The position numbers were made by a program, and so were the translations under genes. Below are positions 1-6,620 of a DNA stretch of 64,000 bases, one piece after another (within the stretch, counting starts at the first letter, position 1; each line of letters opens with the position of its first letter). The notes under the pieces were generated by a model. It saw only the letters and a list, made by a program, of their open reading frames with translations. It was not told where the DNA came from and did no database searches. Source of the stretch: Iodobacter ciconiae (lineage in GTDB: Bacteria > Pseudomonadota > Gammaproteobacteria > Burkholderiales > Chitinibacteraceae); the NCBI RefSeq assembly GCF_003952345.1, contig NZ_CP034433.1:1674001-1738000 (forward strand), read 5' to 3'.

Positions 1-413
1 TAGAAAAAATACAGATCGATGTGAGCCACTTTAAAATCCTGCCGTGTCCCATCTTTGTAGTGCATGCGTACCGTGCAAATATCGTGACGCCGGAAAACAT
101 GTAGAGGCGAGCCGCCATAACTATCTGCCCCACCTGCCTCTGCCACGCCTTCCCCATATAAAAAGCGTTGTACATAGGGAAGAAAAGTTACAAATTCACG
201 ATAATGGCGCTCCTGAAAAGCCATCGGATCCATATCAAAAACCGAAGGCCGCATCTGCCAGGGAGAGCCTTCAGCAACCAGCTCTTTCATTAATTCCCAG
301 TGACGCCCCATTACGGCTCCGCTACCTACGGGCTGCGTCAGAGGCATTAGCTGTAAAGGCCAGATTAAAATCTGCCTAAAGTGACGAACCATGGTTTCAG
401 CGACTTCAGACAT
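1..413 (-). CDS. Conserved protein of unknown function, N-terminal part only
   Basis: Reading the minus strand from an ATG at 413 gives an open frame with no stop to the window edge, so only about 137 N-terminal residues are visible. The product starts MSEVAETMVRHFRQIL and contains the run FVTFLPYVQRFLYGEG and, at the edge, VAHIDLYFF. I see no signal peptide, and the segment ILIWPLQLMPL is too short to call a membrane helix. The wording is that of a conserved protein, not random sequence: many aromatics, no low complexity, no stops over 413 bases. I have the impression that similar proteins of unknown function exist in other betaproteobacteria, but I cannot name the family. The next gene upstream on this strand is hpt, which ends in a strong terminator, so this gene probably has its own promoter in the 75 bases between. 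Confidence 0.6.
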   Translation of the reverse strand, partial: MSEVAETMVRHFRQILIWPLQLMPLTQPVGSGAVMGRHWELMKELVAEGSPWQMRPSVFDMDPMAFQERHYREFVTFLPYVQRFLYGEGVAEAGGADSYGGSPLHVFRRHDICTVRMHYKDGTRQDFKVAHIDLYFF

Positions 414-486
414 TTCAGACTCCCTATTCTTCATTACGTCAGAATAGATCAAAGCCAGAGAATAATAAGCCACCGAAGCCGTAAGC

Positions 487-523
487 AAAAAGCCCTTGTT
501 TACACATGGCAAACAAGGGCTTT
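487..523 (-). terminator. Rho-independent terminator of hpt
   Basis: A 13-bp perfect stem (489-501 with 511-523) encloses a 9-nt loop. On the minus strand it is followed by a short T run (TTTTTGC). It lies 28 bases after the hpt stop codon. Confidence 0.85.
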
Positions 524-550
524 GATATACATAACATCAGAATTACATTA

Positions 551-1105
551 TTACATGCCGTGTACAGCATAAATAGCAAGGGTATTGCGCCAGTAGCCCT
601 GGTAATCCATACCACAGCCAAACAGGAAACGATCTTCTACCTCCAGACCCACGTAATCGGCAGTTACACCTGCCGCCTTACGATCATGTTTTTTATCAAT
701 CAGTACGGCAACACGTACTTCCTTAGCGCCCTGCTCAAGGCAGTATTCCAAGATAGCGGCCAAGGTGTGGCCCTCATCAAGGATATCGTCCACGATCACG
801 ACCACGCGACCTTTCATGCTTTCTTGCGGCTTTACTTTCCAATCCAATACACCGCCACTGGTTTCTTTACGATAACGCGTAGCATGCATATAAGATACTT
901 CAAGGGGAAAGCGTAAGCGTGGCAACAAATGCCCTGACACAATCAAGCCACCATTCATAACGGTGTAAACAATCGGATTGGCGTATTGCAAATCAGCCGT
1001 CATCGCCACAGCCATACGATCCAGCGCAGCCAGTACTTCCGCGTCGCTATGCAGGCAATCCGAGTTGTCAATAATGGTTTGGGCTTCAGGGAGTTCTAGG
1101 GTCAC
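551..1105 (-). CDS. hpt: Hypoxanthine-guanine phosphoribosyltransferase
   Basis: This purine salvage enzyme joins hypoxanthine or guanine to PRPP, giving IMP or GMP in the cytoplasm. The 184-aa product is typical in length. The PRPP-binding loop VVVIVDDILDEGHTLAA lies near residues 101-117 and the flexible loop YMHATRYRKETSGG just before it, both diagnostic of type I phosphoribosyltransferases. The C-terminal FLFGCGMDYQGYWRN is the usual base-binding end of the HPRT group. The gene is third in a minus-strand run with a purine permease and apt, but the apt terminator separates it from apt, so it may have its own promoter. It ends in its own strong terminator. I see nothing abnormal. Confidence 0.93.
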   Translation of the reverse strand: MTLELPEAQTIIDNSDCLHSDAEVLAALDRMAVAMTADLQYANPIVYTVMNGGLIVSGHLLPRLRFPLEVSYMHATRYRKETSGGVLDWKVKPQESMKGRVVVIVDDILDEGHTLAAILEYCLEQGAKEVRVAVLIDKKHDRKAAGVTADYVGLEVEDRFLFGCGMDYQGYWRNTLAIYAVHGM

Positions 1106-1145
1106 GATAGCGTACCTTTTCTCAAGTCATTCAAATAAAAACGAA

Positions 1146-1171
1146 AAGGCCACTGCACCGACAGTGGCCTT
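1146..1171 (-). terminator. Terminator between apt and hpt
   Basis: A 10-bp stem (1146-1155 with 1162-1171) has a 6-nt loop. On the minus strand it is followed by a broken T run (TTTTCGTTTTTA). It lies just past the apt stop and 40 bases before hpt, so it probably reduces read-through from apt into hpt. Confidence 0.8.
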
Positions 1172-1183
1172 CACTACAAATTT

Positions 1184-1744
1184 TCAGTGCCCTGCGTAAT
1201 CACATACGGTAAAGAGAGTAATACCCTGCTCACGTACAATTTTTGACCCGCCCAGCTCAGGCAAATCAACAATGGCAGCGGCTTCAACAATGGTGGCCCC
1301 CAAACGGTTTAACAACTTTGCTGCAGCGACCATCGTTCCGCCTGTTGCCACCAGATCATCAATCAGCAGCACACGATCGCCTCTCTTACAGGCATCGGTA
1401 TGAATTTCAACCGTGGCAGAGCCGTATTCCAGCTCGTATTCTTCTGCCACTGTTAAAAAGGGCAATTTACCTTTTTTGCGCACAGGTACAAAGCCCAGAT
1501 TTAATTCATAAGCTACGACAGCCCCCAGAATAAAACCACGTGCATCGACCCCTGCCACTATATCCAAATCCAGATCCATATAGCGGTGAACAAAGATATC
1601 AACCAGCACACGAAAGGTTTTTTTATCCTGCAGCAAGGGCGTGATATCCCGGAACTGAACCCCTGCCTGTGGCCAGTCTGGCACAGTACGGATACGATCC
1701 CGAATATAGTCTGCATAAGGTGGTTCTGTTTTCAACAAGCTCAT
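1184..1744 (-). CDS. apt: Adenine phosphoribosyltransferase
   Basis: This enzyme converts adenine and PRPP to AMP (cytoplasmic purine salvage). The 186-aa protein has the PRPP-binding signature [18 protein letters not shown] near residues 124-141. The N-terminal block [20 protein letters not shown] and the segment [16 protein letters not shown] are also typical of bacterial Apt. The start at 1744 ([19 protein letters not shown]) is supported by family alignment. It lies downstream of the purine permease, with the two genes separated by a tandemly duplicated junction: a degenerate second copy of the apt start sits at 1777-1845. The permease/apt pairing suggests joint uptake and salvage of purine bases. 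Confidence 0.94.
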   Translation of the reverse strand: MSLLKTEPPYADYIRDRIRTVPDWPQAGVQFRDITPLLQDKKTFRVLVDIFVHRYMDLDLDIVAGVDARGFILGAVVAYELNLGFVPVRKKGKLPFLTVAEEYELEYGSATVEIHTDACKRGDRVLLIDDLVATGGTMVAAAKLLNRLGATIVEAAAIVDLPELGGSKIVREQGITLFTVCDYAGH

Positions 1745-1881
1745 TTAAATATTTTCCTTAGCCCAAGGTGGCAAATTTAACGCACGGTGCGAATGCGATC
1801 CCGCATACATTCTGCGTAAAGTAGTTCTGCCTGCAATAAGCTCATCAAATCTTACCCTAGCCAAATGCGGCAAATTTAACC
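1682..1881 (-). repeat. Diverged tandem duplication of about 100 bp across the permease/apt junction
   Basis: Two units, about 1782-1881 and 1682-1781, each hold the 3' tail of the permease gene and the first 20 or so codons of apt. The shared 12-mer GGCAAATTTAAC occurs at 1869-1880 and 1770-1781 (period 99), and the two apt-like ATGs are 101 bases apart (1845 and 1744). The second unit's permease tail would read VKFATLG-stop against the real VKFAAFG-stop. The copies differ at many positions, so the duplication is old. Confidence 0.85.
1777..1845 (-). pseudogene. Vestigial duplicated 5' end of apt (22 codons)
   Basis: From an ATG at 1845 the minus strand reads MSLLQAELLYAECMRDRIR and then TVR-stop. 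The true apt N-terminus is [19 protein letters not shown] followed by TVPDW. The stop arises where the repeat joins the second copy of the permease tail. It lies between the permease stop (1857) and apt. It could be a remnant only, or a translated short upstream ORF affecting apt translation; the sequence does not distinguish these. Confidence 0.75.
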
Positions 1882-3149
1882 AGCCACAGCGCAGTAATAA
1901 TCAACACCGCCGGGCTTAAATCTTTATAACGCCCCGCCAAAACTTTAATGGCGGCATAACTAATAAAACCAAAGGCAATCCCGTCAGCAATCGAGTAGGT
2001 GAATGGCATACCCACTGCCGTAATCACGGCTGGAGCCGCCTCAGTAATATCATCCCAATCAATCTCGGCAAGACCACGCGTCATCAGCACGGCCACATAA
2101 CAAAGGGCCGGAGCAGTCGCGTAGGCTGGCACGGTGCCAGCCAGGGGAGCGACAAAAAGGGCTGCCAGAAACAACACAGCAACCACCAGACTTGTCAACC
2201 CTGTACGGCCACCGGCTGCAACGCCCGCCGCCGACTCAACATAAGCTGTAACACTCGAAGTGCCCAAAGCCGCCCCGACCATGATGGCAGAAGAATCAGC
2301 AAACAGAGCCTTCTTTAAGCGTGGCAATTTGCCGTCTTTATCCAGCAAACCGGAGCGGTGAGAAACCCCTACCAAAGTGCCCGTGGTATCAAATAAATCG
2401 ACAAAAAAGAAAATAAACACCACACCGATCAAACCGGCATTCATTGCACTTTTGATATCCATTTGCATAAACGTCGGTGCAATCGATGGCGGAGGTGAAA
2501 ACACGCCTTTAAATTCGGTCAAGCCAAATAAAATCGATAACAGCGTAACGCCCAGCACACCAATAATGATCGCGCCTTTAACTTTACGATATTCAAGCGC
2601 CACAATTAAAAAGAAGCCCAATACGGCTAATAAAGTACTTGGCGCGTGAATGTCACCTAATTGCACCATCGTCACAGGTGACGCAGTAATCAGGCCTGCA
2701 CTTTTCAAGCCAATAATGGCCAGAAATAATCCAACCCCTGCAGAAATAGCCAGCTTCAATGAATGCGGAATTGCATTCACCAGCACTTCACGCAGCTTAA
2801 ACGAGGAAACCAGCACAAAAATCACGCCAGAAATAAACACGGCCCCCAAGGCTGTCTGCCATGGCACGCCCATTCCTTTCACTACAGCAAAGGTAAAGTA
2901 CGCATTCAAACCCATACCTGGAGCCAGCGCAATCGGGTAATTAGCTAGGAGAGCCATTACGGCAGTACCAAAAGCAGCTGCCAGACAGGTCGCCACAAAC
3001 ACGGCATTAAAATCCATGCCGGTTTCTGCCAAAATGGCCGGATTGACAAAAATAATATAGGCCATGGTTAAAAACGTGGTAAAACCCGCAATCACTTCGG
3101 TTTTAACGCTAGTACCGTGTTCTTTTAGTTTGAACAATGCTTCGAGCAT
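1857..3149 (-). CDS. NCS2-family purine base permease (guanine/hypoxanthine type)
   Basis: This inner-membrane proton-coupled importer of purine bases belongs to the AzgA-like branch of NCS2 (relatives: E. coli GhxP/AdeP, Bacillus PbuG). The 430-aa product has about 12 to 14 hydrophobic segments. It carries the family hallmarks TEVIAGFTTFLTMAYIIFVNP near the N-terminus, ALAPGMGLNAYFTF near residues 74-87 and FFFVDLFDTTGTLVGVSHRS near residue 250. Family membership is secure; the exact substrate (adenine, guanine or hypoxanthine) cannot be read from sequence alone. Being directly upstream of apt makes purine uptake for salvage the natural role. A plausible ribosome binding site (GGGGAAATGGGCTC) precedes the ATG. 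Confidence 0.9.
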   Translation of the reverse strand: MLEALFKLKEHGTSVKTEVIAGFTTFLTMAYIIFVNPAILAETGMDFNAVFVATCLAAAFGTAVMALLANYPIALAPGMGLNAYFTFAVVKGMGVPWQTALGAVFISGVIFVLVSSFKLREVLVNAIPHSLKLAISAGVGLFLAIIGLKSAGLITASPVTMVQLGDIHAPSTLLAVLGFFLIVALEYRKVKGAIIIGVLGVTLLSILFGLTEFKGVFSPPPSIAPTFMQMDIKSAMNAGLIGVVFIFFFVDLFDTTGTLVGVSHRSGLLDKDGKLPRLKKALFADSSAIMVGAALGTSSVTAYVESAAGVAAGGRTGLTSLVVAVLFLAALFVAPLAGTVPAYATAPALCYVAVLMTRGLAEIDWDDITEAAPAVITAVGMPFTYSIADGIAFGFISYAAIKVLAGRYKDLSPAVLIITALWLVKFAAFG

Positions 3150-3167
3150 GAGCCCATTTCCCCGTTA

Positions 3168-3228
3168 GAAAAAACAAATAAGCCGGAGCGCATTTTGTTA
3201 TCCGAAAACAAAACACGCCTACCGACTT
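3168..3228 (-). terminator. Long imperfect terminator hairpin after the Mn exporter gene
   Basis: Segments 3180-3199 and 3208-3228 form an imperfect hairpin around the loop near TTCGGAT; the innermost 7-8 bp (TTTTGTT/AACAAAA) are perfect. On the minus strand it is followed by ATTTGTTTTTTC. It lies 17 bases after the stop of the Mn exporter gene and before the purine permease, insulating the two. Confidence 0.7.
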
Positions 3229-3244
3229 CCACAGATAAATAAAA

Positions 3245-3817
3245 TCAACTACCTGCCACACCCAGTAAAGCCAGAACACCTAATAAAACAAATACGCCTG
3301 CGGCAACAAAGCGAACATAGCGCAGGATATGCATACGGGCTGCGATCCACTTACCCACAAATACAGCAGGTACATCAGCAATCATCATACCCAGAGTGGT
3401 ACCGGCAATGACGGCCCACAAAGGCTGATACTTAAGTGCCATAGCCACAGTAACCACCTGTGTCTTATCGCCGATTTCAGCCAGAAAAAAGGCTATTGCC
3501 GTTGCTAAAAAGGCCCCGTAAGGTTTGATTTGAGCTTCTTCTTCGCCCATTTCATCAGGAACCAGAGCCCAGGCAGCAATGGCCAAAAAGCCCAGACCAA
3601 TCATCCAGCGCAAAATAGTAGGGGAAATCATGCCGGCGAGCTGCTGGCCAATCCAGCCAGCGGCAAAGTGATTGAGTACAGTCGCAACAAAAATACCAAG
3701 GATAATAGGCAGAGGACGCCGAAAGCGTGCGGCCAGAATTAACGCAAGTAATTGTGTTTTATCGCCGATTTCGGCAACAGCGACAACGCCAGTGGAAATA
3801 AGGAAAGTATTAATCAT
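3245..3817 (-). CDS. TMEM165/GDT1 family Mn2+ exporter (MneA-like)
   Basis: This integral membrane protein of the UPF0016/GDT1 family exports manganese in bacteria (Vibrio MneA is the characterised relative). It contains two copies of the family signature E-x-G-D-[KR]-T-Q: AVAEIGDKTQLLALILAARF in the first half and FLAEIGDKTQVVTVAMAL in the second. Six or seven hydrophobic helices are visible. I place the start at the ATG at 3817 (MINTFLISTGVVAVAEIGD, 190 aa). The open frame extends 29 codons upstream, but that stretch lies inside the riboswitch and its distal hairpin and does not look like protein. Regulation by Mn2+ through the upstream yybP-ykoY element is the expected arrangement. Confidence 0.92.
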   Translation of the reverse strand: MINTFLISTGVVAVAEIGDKTQLLALILAARFRRPLPIILGIFVATVLNHFAAGWIGQQLAGMISPTILRWMIGLGFLAIAAWALVPDEMGEEEAQIKPYGAFLATAIAFFLAEIGDKTQVVTVAMALKYQPLWAVIAGTTLGMMIADVPAVFVGKWIAARMHILRYVRFVAAGVFVLLGVLALLGVAGS

Positions 3818-3829
3818 CAAGTCGTGTTT

Positions 3830-3873
3830 CCGGGGTGGGCAGGATCGAGTTCGCACGGCATCGCCCACCCCGG
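3830..3873 (-). promoter_or_regulatory. GC-rich hairpin between the Mn riboswitch and the exporter start
   Basis: A perfect 11-bp stem (3830-3840 with 3863-3873; arm CCGGGGTGGGC) closes a 22-nt loop. It can be lengthened by four more pairs with a one-base bulge. It begins about 20 nt after the riboswitch core and ends 12 nt before the start codon, and no T run follows. It is therefore better placed to act on ribosome access than as an intrinsic terminator. I infer that it is the expression platform. Confidence 0.6.
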
Positions 3874-3893
3874 GAAACGCCGAACGAAGCTCA

Positions 3894-4036
3894 GGTCTTG
3901 TCAAGCCGGACTGCGTGTCTGCTCACAGAACACCGCCCCAACCGAATACGCCATGAATCTAATGATTCAAGTATGTTGACGTATTCCCTGTAAAAGCTTC
4001 AAAAAGCGAATACAGGCGACTACTCCCCCGAAGACC
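3894..4036 (-). ncRNA. yybP-ykoY manganese riboswitch
   Basis: On the minus strand the element opens GGUCUUCGGGGGAGUAG, with the conserved GGGGAGUAG of the class. It then has ACGUCAACAUAC and closes with GACAAGACC. The first six bases GGUCUU (4036-4031) pair with AAGACC (3899-3894), forming the P1 stem. This matches the architecture of Mn2+-sensing yybP-ykoY RNAs, which switch on Mn exporters. The gene downstream is exactly such an exporter. Confidence 0.93.
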
Positions 4037-4045
4037 AAAGCGCGG

Positions 4046-4074
4046 ATTTTAACCACCAGCCATACATGCTGCAA
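4046..4074 (-). promoter_or_regulatory. Sigma-70 promoter of the Mn riboswitch and exporter
   Basis: The minus strand reads TTGCAG (4074-4069), a 17-nt spacer, and TAAAAT (4051-4046). Transcription would start 6 to 10 bases later, at the first bases of the riboswitch P1 stem (4036). That agreement supports both calls. Confidence 0.75.
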
Positions 4075-4119
4075 TCACAGATTAAAAAAACCGCACCTAC
4101 ACGATACTATTTATGCCCC

Positions 4120-4596
4120 TTAAACAAGCGCTTTGATCTGTTTCAACAGCGCTGCGCACCCTGCTTCGCACTGATCCAGAACCGTCTCAAACCCAGCTGC
4201 ACCGCCATAGTAAGGATCTGCAACTTCTGTTTCACCGCTGTCTGGCAGAATAGATAAAAATAATTTTACTTTGTGGGAAAATTCTGAGGGGCAAAGCGAT
4301 TGTAAAGCTCTCAAATGTCCCTTATCCATCGCAAAAATCAAATCAAACTCCGCAAAATCACTTAGTTCCACCGCTCTGGCACGCAAAAAAGATAAATCGT
4401 AGCCACGTTTTCCGGCATGCTTTTGCGATCTTGCATCTGGCGCATCACCAACGTGATAACGCTGAGTACCCGCCGAATCCACTCCAATGACATGCTCCAG
4501 ACCCGCATCAGCCAGCATGCGCCTCATCACGCCATCCGCGCTTGGGCTCCTGCAAATATTGCCCGTACACACAAAAAGCACCTTAAATTTTTTCAT
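4120..4596 (-). CDS. Low-molecular-weight protein-tyrosine phosphatase
   Basis: This small cytoplasmic phosphatase of 158 aa has the active-site P-loop VCTGNICRSPSA near residues 9-20. C10 is the nucleophile and R16 the phosphate-binding arginine. The general-acid loop appears as VADPYYGGAAGFETVL. These are the complete catalytic elements of the family. In bacteria such enzymes act on phosphotyrosine of kinases for exopolysaccharide or on other phosphoproteins; the substrate here is unknown. The ATG follows the stop of the GlxA-like regulator with no gap, so the two are probably co-transcribed, although the regulator is frameshifted. Confidence 0.92.
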   Translation of the reverse strand: MKKFKVLFVCTGNICRSPSADGVMRRMLADAGLEHVIGVDSAGTQRYHVGDAPDARSQKHAGKRGYDLSFLRARAVELSDFAEFDLIFAMDKGHLRALQSLCPSEFSHKVKLFLSILPDSGETEVADPYYGGAAGFETVLDQCEAGCAALLKQIKALV

Positions 4597-5585
4597 TTAA
4601 CTATCCGGGCTTACTTTGATTTCTTCAGATAACGGGTGCCCACGAAAGCTTCGCCGCCAACCGGCAGGCGTTGTGCGGAGTATTTTTCGAAAGTGAAATC
4701 GCAACATTTCGGCGGACCCAAATCCAGCCAGTTCCGCAACACCTTCAATAGCCTGGTCCGTTTCCTCCAAAAGCCGCTGAGCAAGATGAATCCGCTCGGT
4801 CAGCAGCCAATGCAAAACCGTACTTCCTGTTAATGCCTTAAATTGCCTGGTAAAGCTGCGACGGCTCATACGTGCTTGTGCAGCGAGACTATCCAGGTCA
4901 TGGCCCTCATGTAGTCGCTTGCGAACAGATTCAATCAGCAAAGTGAGCCGGTGCCCTCCCGCAGTCAATGGCAGCGACTGCTTAATAAACTGCGCCTGCC
5001 CGCCATCACGGTGCGGCGGAATCACCAGCCGCCGGGCTGCCTGGCTCGCACGTGCCGACCCAAGCCGCTGCCGTACAATCTGCAGGCAGGCATCCAGCCC
5101 TGCCGCTGTTCCTGCCGAGGTCATGACGCCATCATCCTCAACATACAGCACATCAGGGTGCACATTTATAGCCGGGAAATTCGCCGCCATCTGGCTGGCG
5201 TATTCCCAATGCGTTGTCGCATTTCGCCCGTTCAATAACCCGGCTTCAGCCAGAACATGCACACCGAGACAAAGGCCAACAATATATGCACCATTTTTCC
5301 TGGCAGCACGCAGTGCATTTAGCAGCCGATCCGGAGGGCGCTCACATACATTACGCCAACTGGGCACCACAACAACATCTGCAAAACGCAGCGCATTCAG
5401 GGGGGCAGCCCAAAAATCTGGTAACCGGCGCTTGTCATCAGCGGCTGCCGCTCCGCAGCACAGAACGAAACCTCAAACGGGTTAGGAGCCTGCAGTGCTT
5501 CACCAAAGACGACACCGGGAATAGCCAAATGGAACGGGCTGATACCGTTAAAAGCAATTACCATAATTCGGATGCGTTGGTCCAT
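4597..5585 (-). pseudogene. GlxA-family AraC-type regulator, frameshifted at a C6 tract
   Basis: Two overlapping frames together encode a complete GlxA-type regulator: an N-terminal DJ-1/PfpI-like domain and a C-terminal AraC helix-turn-helix. The first frame begins at 5585 (MDQRIRIMVIAFNGISPFH) and runs to GYQIFGLPP-stop. The second picks up at once as LNALRFADVVVVPSWRN and continues to the AraC domain (RMSRRSFTRQFKALTG and so on) ending at 4597. The break is a run of six G on the plus strand (5400-5405); one more base would restore a single frame. It could be a true mutation, slippage or a sequencing error. The regulator lies divergent from the cysteine hydrolase at 5717, a common GlxA arrangement, so that gene is its likely target. 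Confidence 0.8.
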
Positions 5586-5716
5586 TTCCAGCCTGCCGTA
5601 TGCTCGCTGCTGCGATTGGCCCGATATTAACGATAATATGACTTTGGGCCAATAGAAAAAGATCAATGAAAACCCAATAATGGCGCTTCTTTCCAATTTA
5701 TTTAAGAAGAAAACAC

Positions 5717-6238
5717 ATGAGTAAGCCTGCGATTCTCGTTATCGATCTTCAAAACGACTATTTCCCCGGTGGGGCCTTCCCGCTCAGTAACACAGATGCA
5801 ACTCTGTCCACGATTGAACACGTAATCAGCAAGGCACATTCAAAAGGGATTCCGGTAATACACGTGCAGCATATTGCCGACCCCAAGCAAGGAATTGCAC
5901 CCTTCTTCAATCTAGGCACAAGTGGTGCAGAGATTCACGCACGCATTATGGCCGCAGCTCCTAACGCTCCTATTGTGGTGAAACACTTTGCCGACAGCTT
6001 CGAGCAAACCTGCCTCCATGAAACACTGCAAAAGCTAGGTGTCAATGAATTGATCATCTGCGGCATGATGACCCAAAACTGTGTTACACATACGGCATTG
6101 TCTCGTCAGGCCGACCAATACAAAAAGGTCACTGTACTGAAAGACGCCAGCACCACGGTAAGTGATATGCTCCACGCAATTGCCTTGCACGCTTTATCAA
6201 CCAGAGTAATTCTTGCACAAGCAGATCAAGTCTTATAA
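5717..6238 (+). CDS. Cysteine hydrolase, isochorismatase family
   Basis: This 173-aa cytoplasmic hydrolase has the full isochorismatase-like catalytic triad: D10 (VIDLQNDYF), K89 (IVVKHFADSF) and C122 (GMMTQNCVTHTA). The cis-peptide region before the cysteine (ICGMMTQNCV) is normal. Members cleave amide or ester bonds of substrates such as nicotinamide, isochorismate or ureidoacrylate; which one cannot be told here. It is divergent from, and 131 bases from, the GlxA-like regulator that probably controls it. With that regulator frameshifted, expression may be fixed at the uninduced or the derepressed level. Confidence 0.88.
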   Translation: MSKPAILVIDLQNDYFPGGAFPLSNTDATLSTIEHVISKAHSKGIPVIHVQHIADPKQGIAPFFNLGTSGAEIHARIMAAAPNAPIVVKHFADSFEQTCLHETLQKLGVNELIICGMMTQNCVTHTALSRQADQYKKVTVLKDASTTVSDMLHAIALHALSTRVILAQADQVL

Positions 6239-6620
6239 CGGCAGCCGTCTTACTTGTGAAATACGCTGGTATCCCGCATCTTCAATGACGCAAGCAAACA
6301 TGTCATAAACAGCTCGGTGTGTTTTGCTTGCCAAACAACCCAAAATCAGCCGCCCCTGGTCTGTAATCCATGATCATTCTTTGCTTCAAAAACAAGCCAG
6401 CCTGACCAAAGCATTAGTTTTTTTATACAAATGAATCTTGAAATGATGCCCCGCCAAACAAGGTTTATACAAAAACGCCCAAACTTCTCATTACACGTAA
6501 GCATTACAATTTACGAACACCGATTATGTTAATTAATTACACCATATAAACTTTGCAATGCAAGATCAGAAAATGCGAAGCTCTATGTAATTTAAAAAAA
6601 CTGTAAGCACCTGGCTTATC
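6239..6620 (+). other. Intergenic region before vgrG1, no gene seen
   Basis: These 382 bases are AT-rich towards vgrG1 and contain no convincing ORF, RNA gene or terminator. The vgrG1 promoter is presumably in the last 100 bases, but I cannot single out a convincing -35/-10 pair. Confidence 0.5.

Noticed and set aside
3818..3904. N-terminal 29-codon extension of the Mn exporter frame
   Set aside because: It overlaps the riboswitch 3' part and the GC hairpin, and family members begin at MINTF-like sequence.
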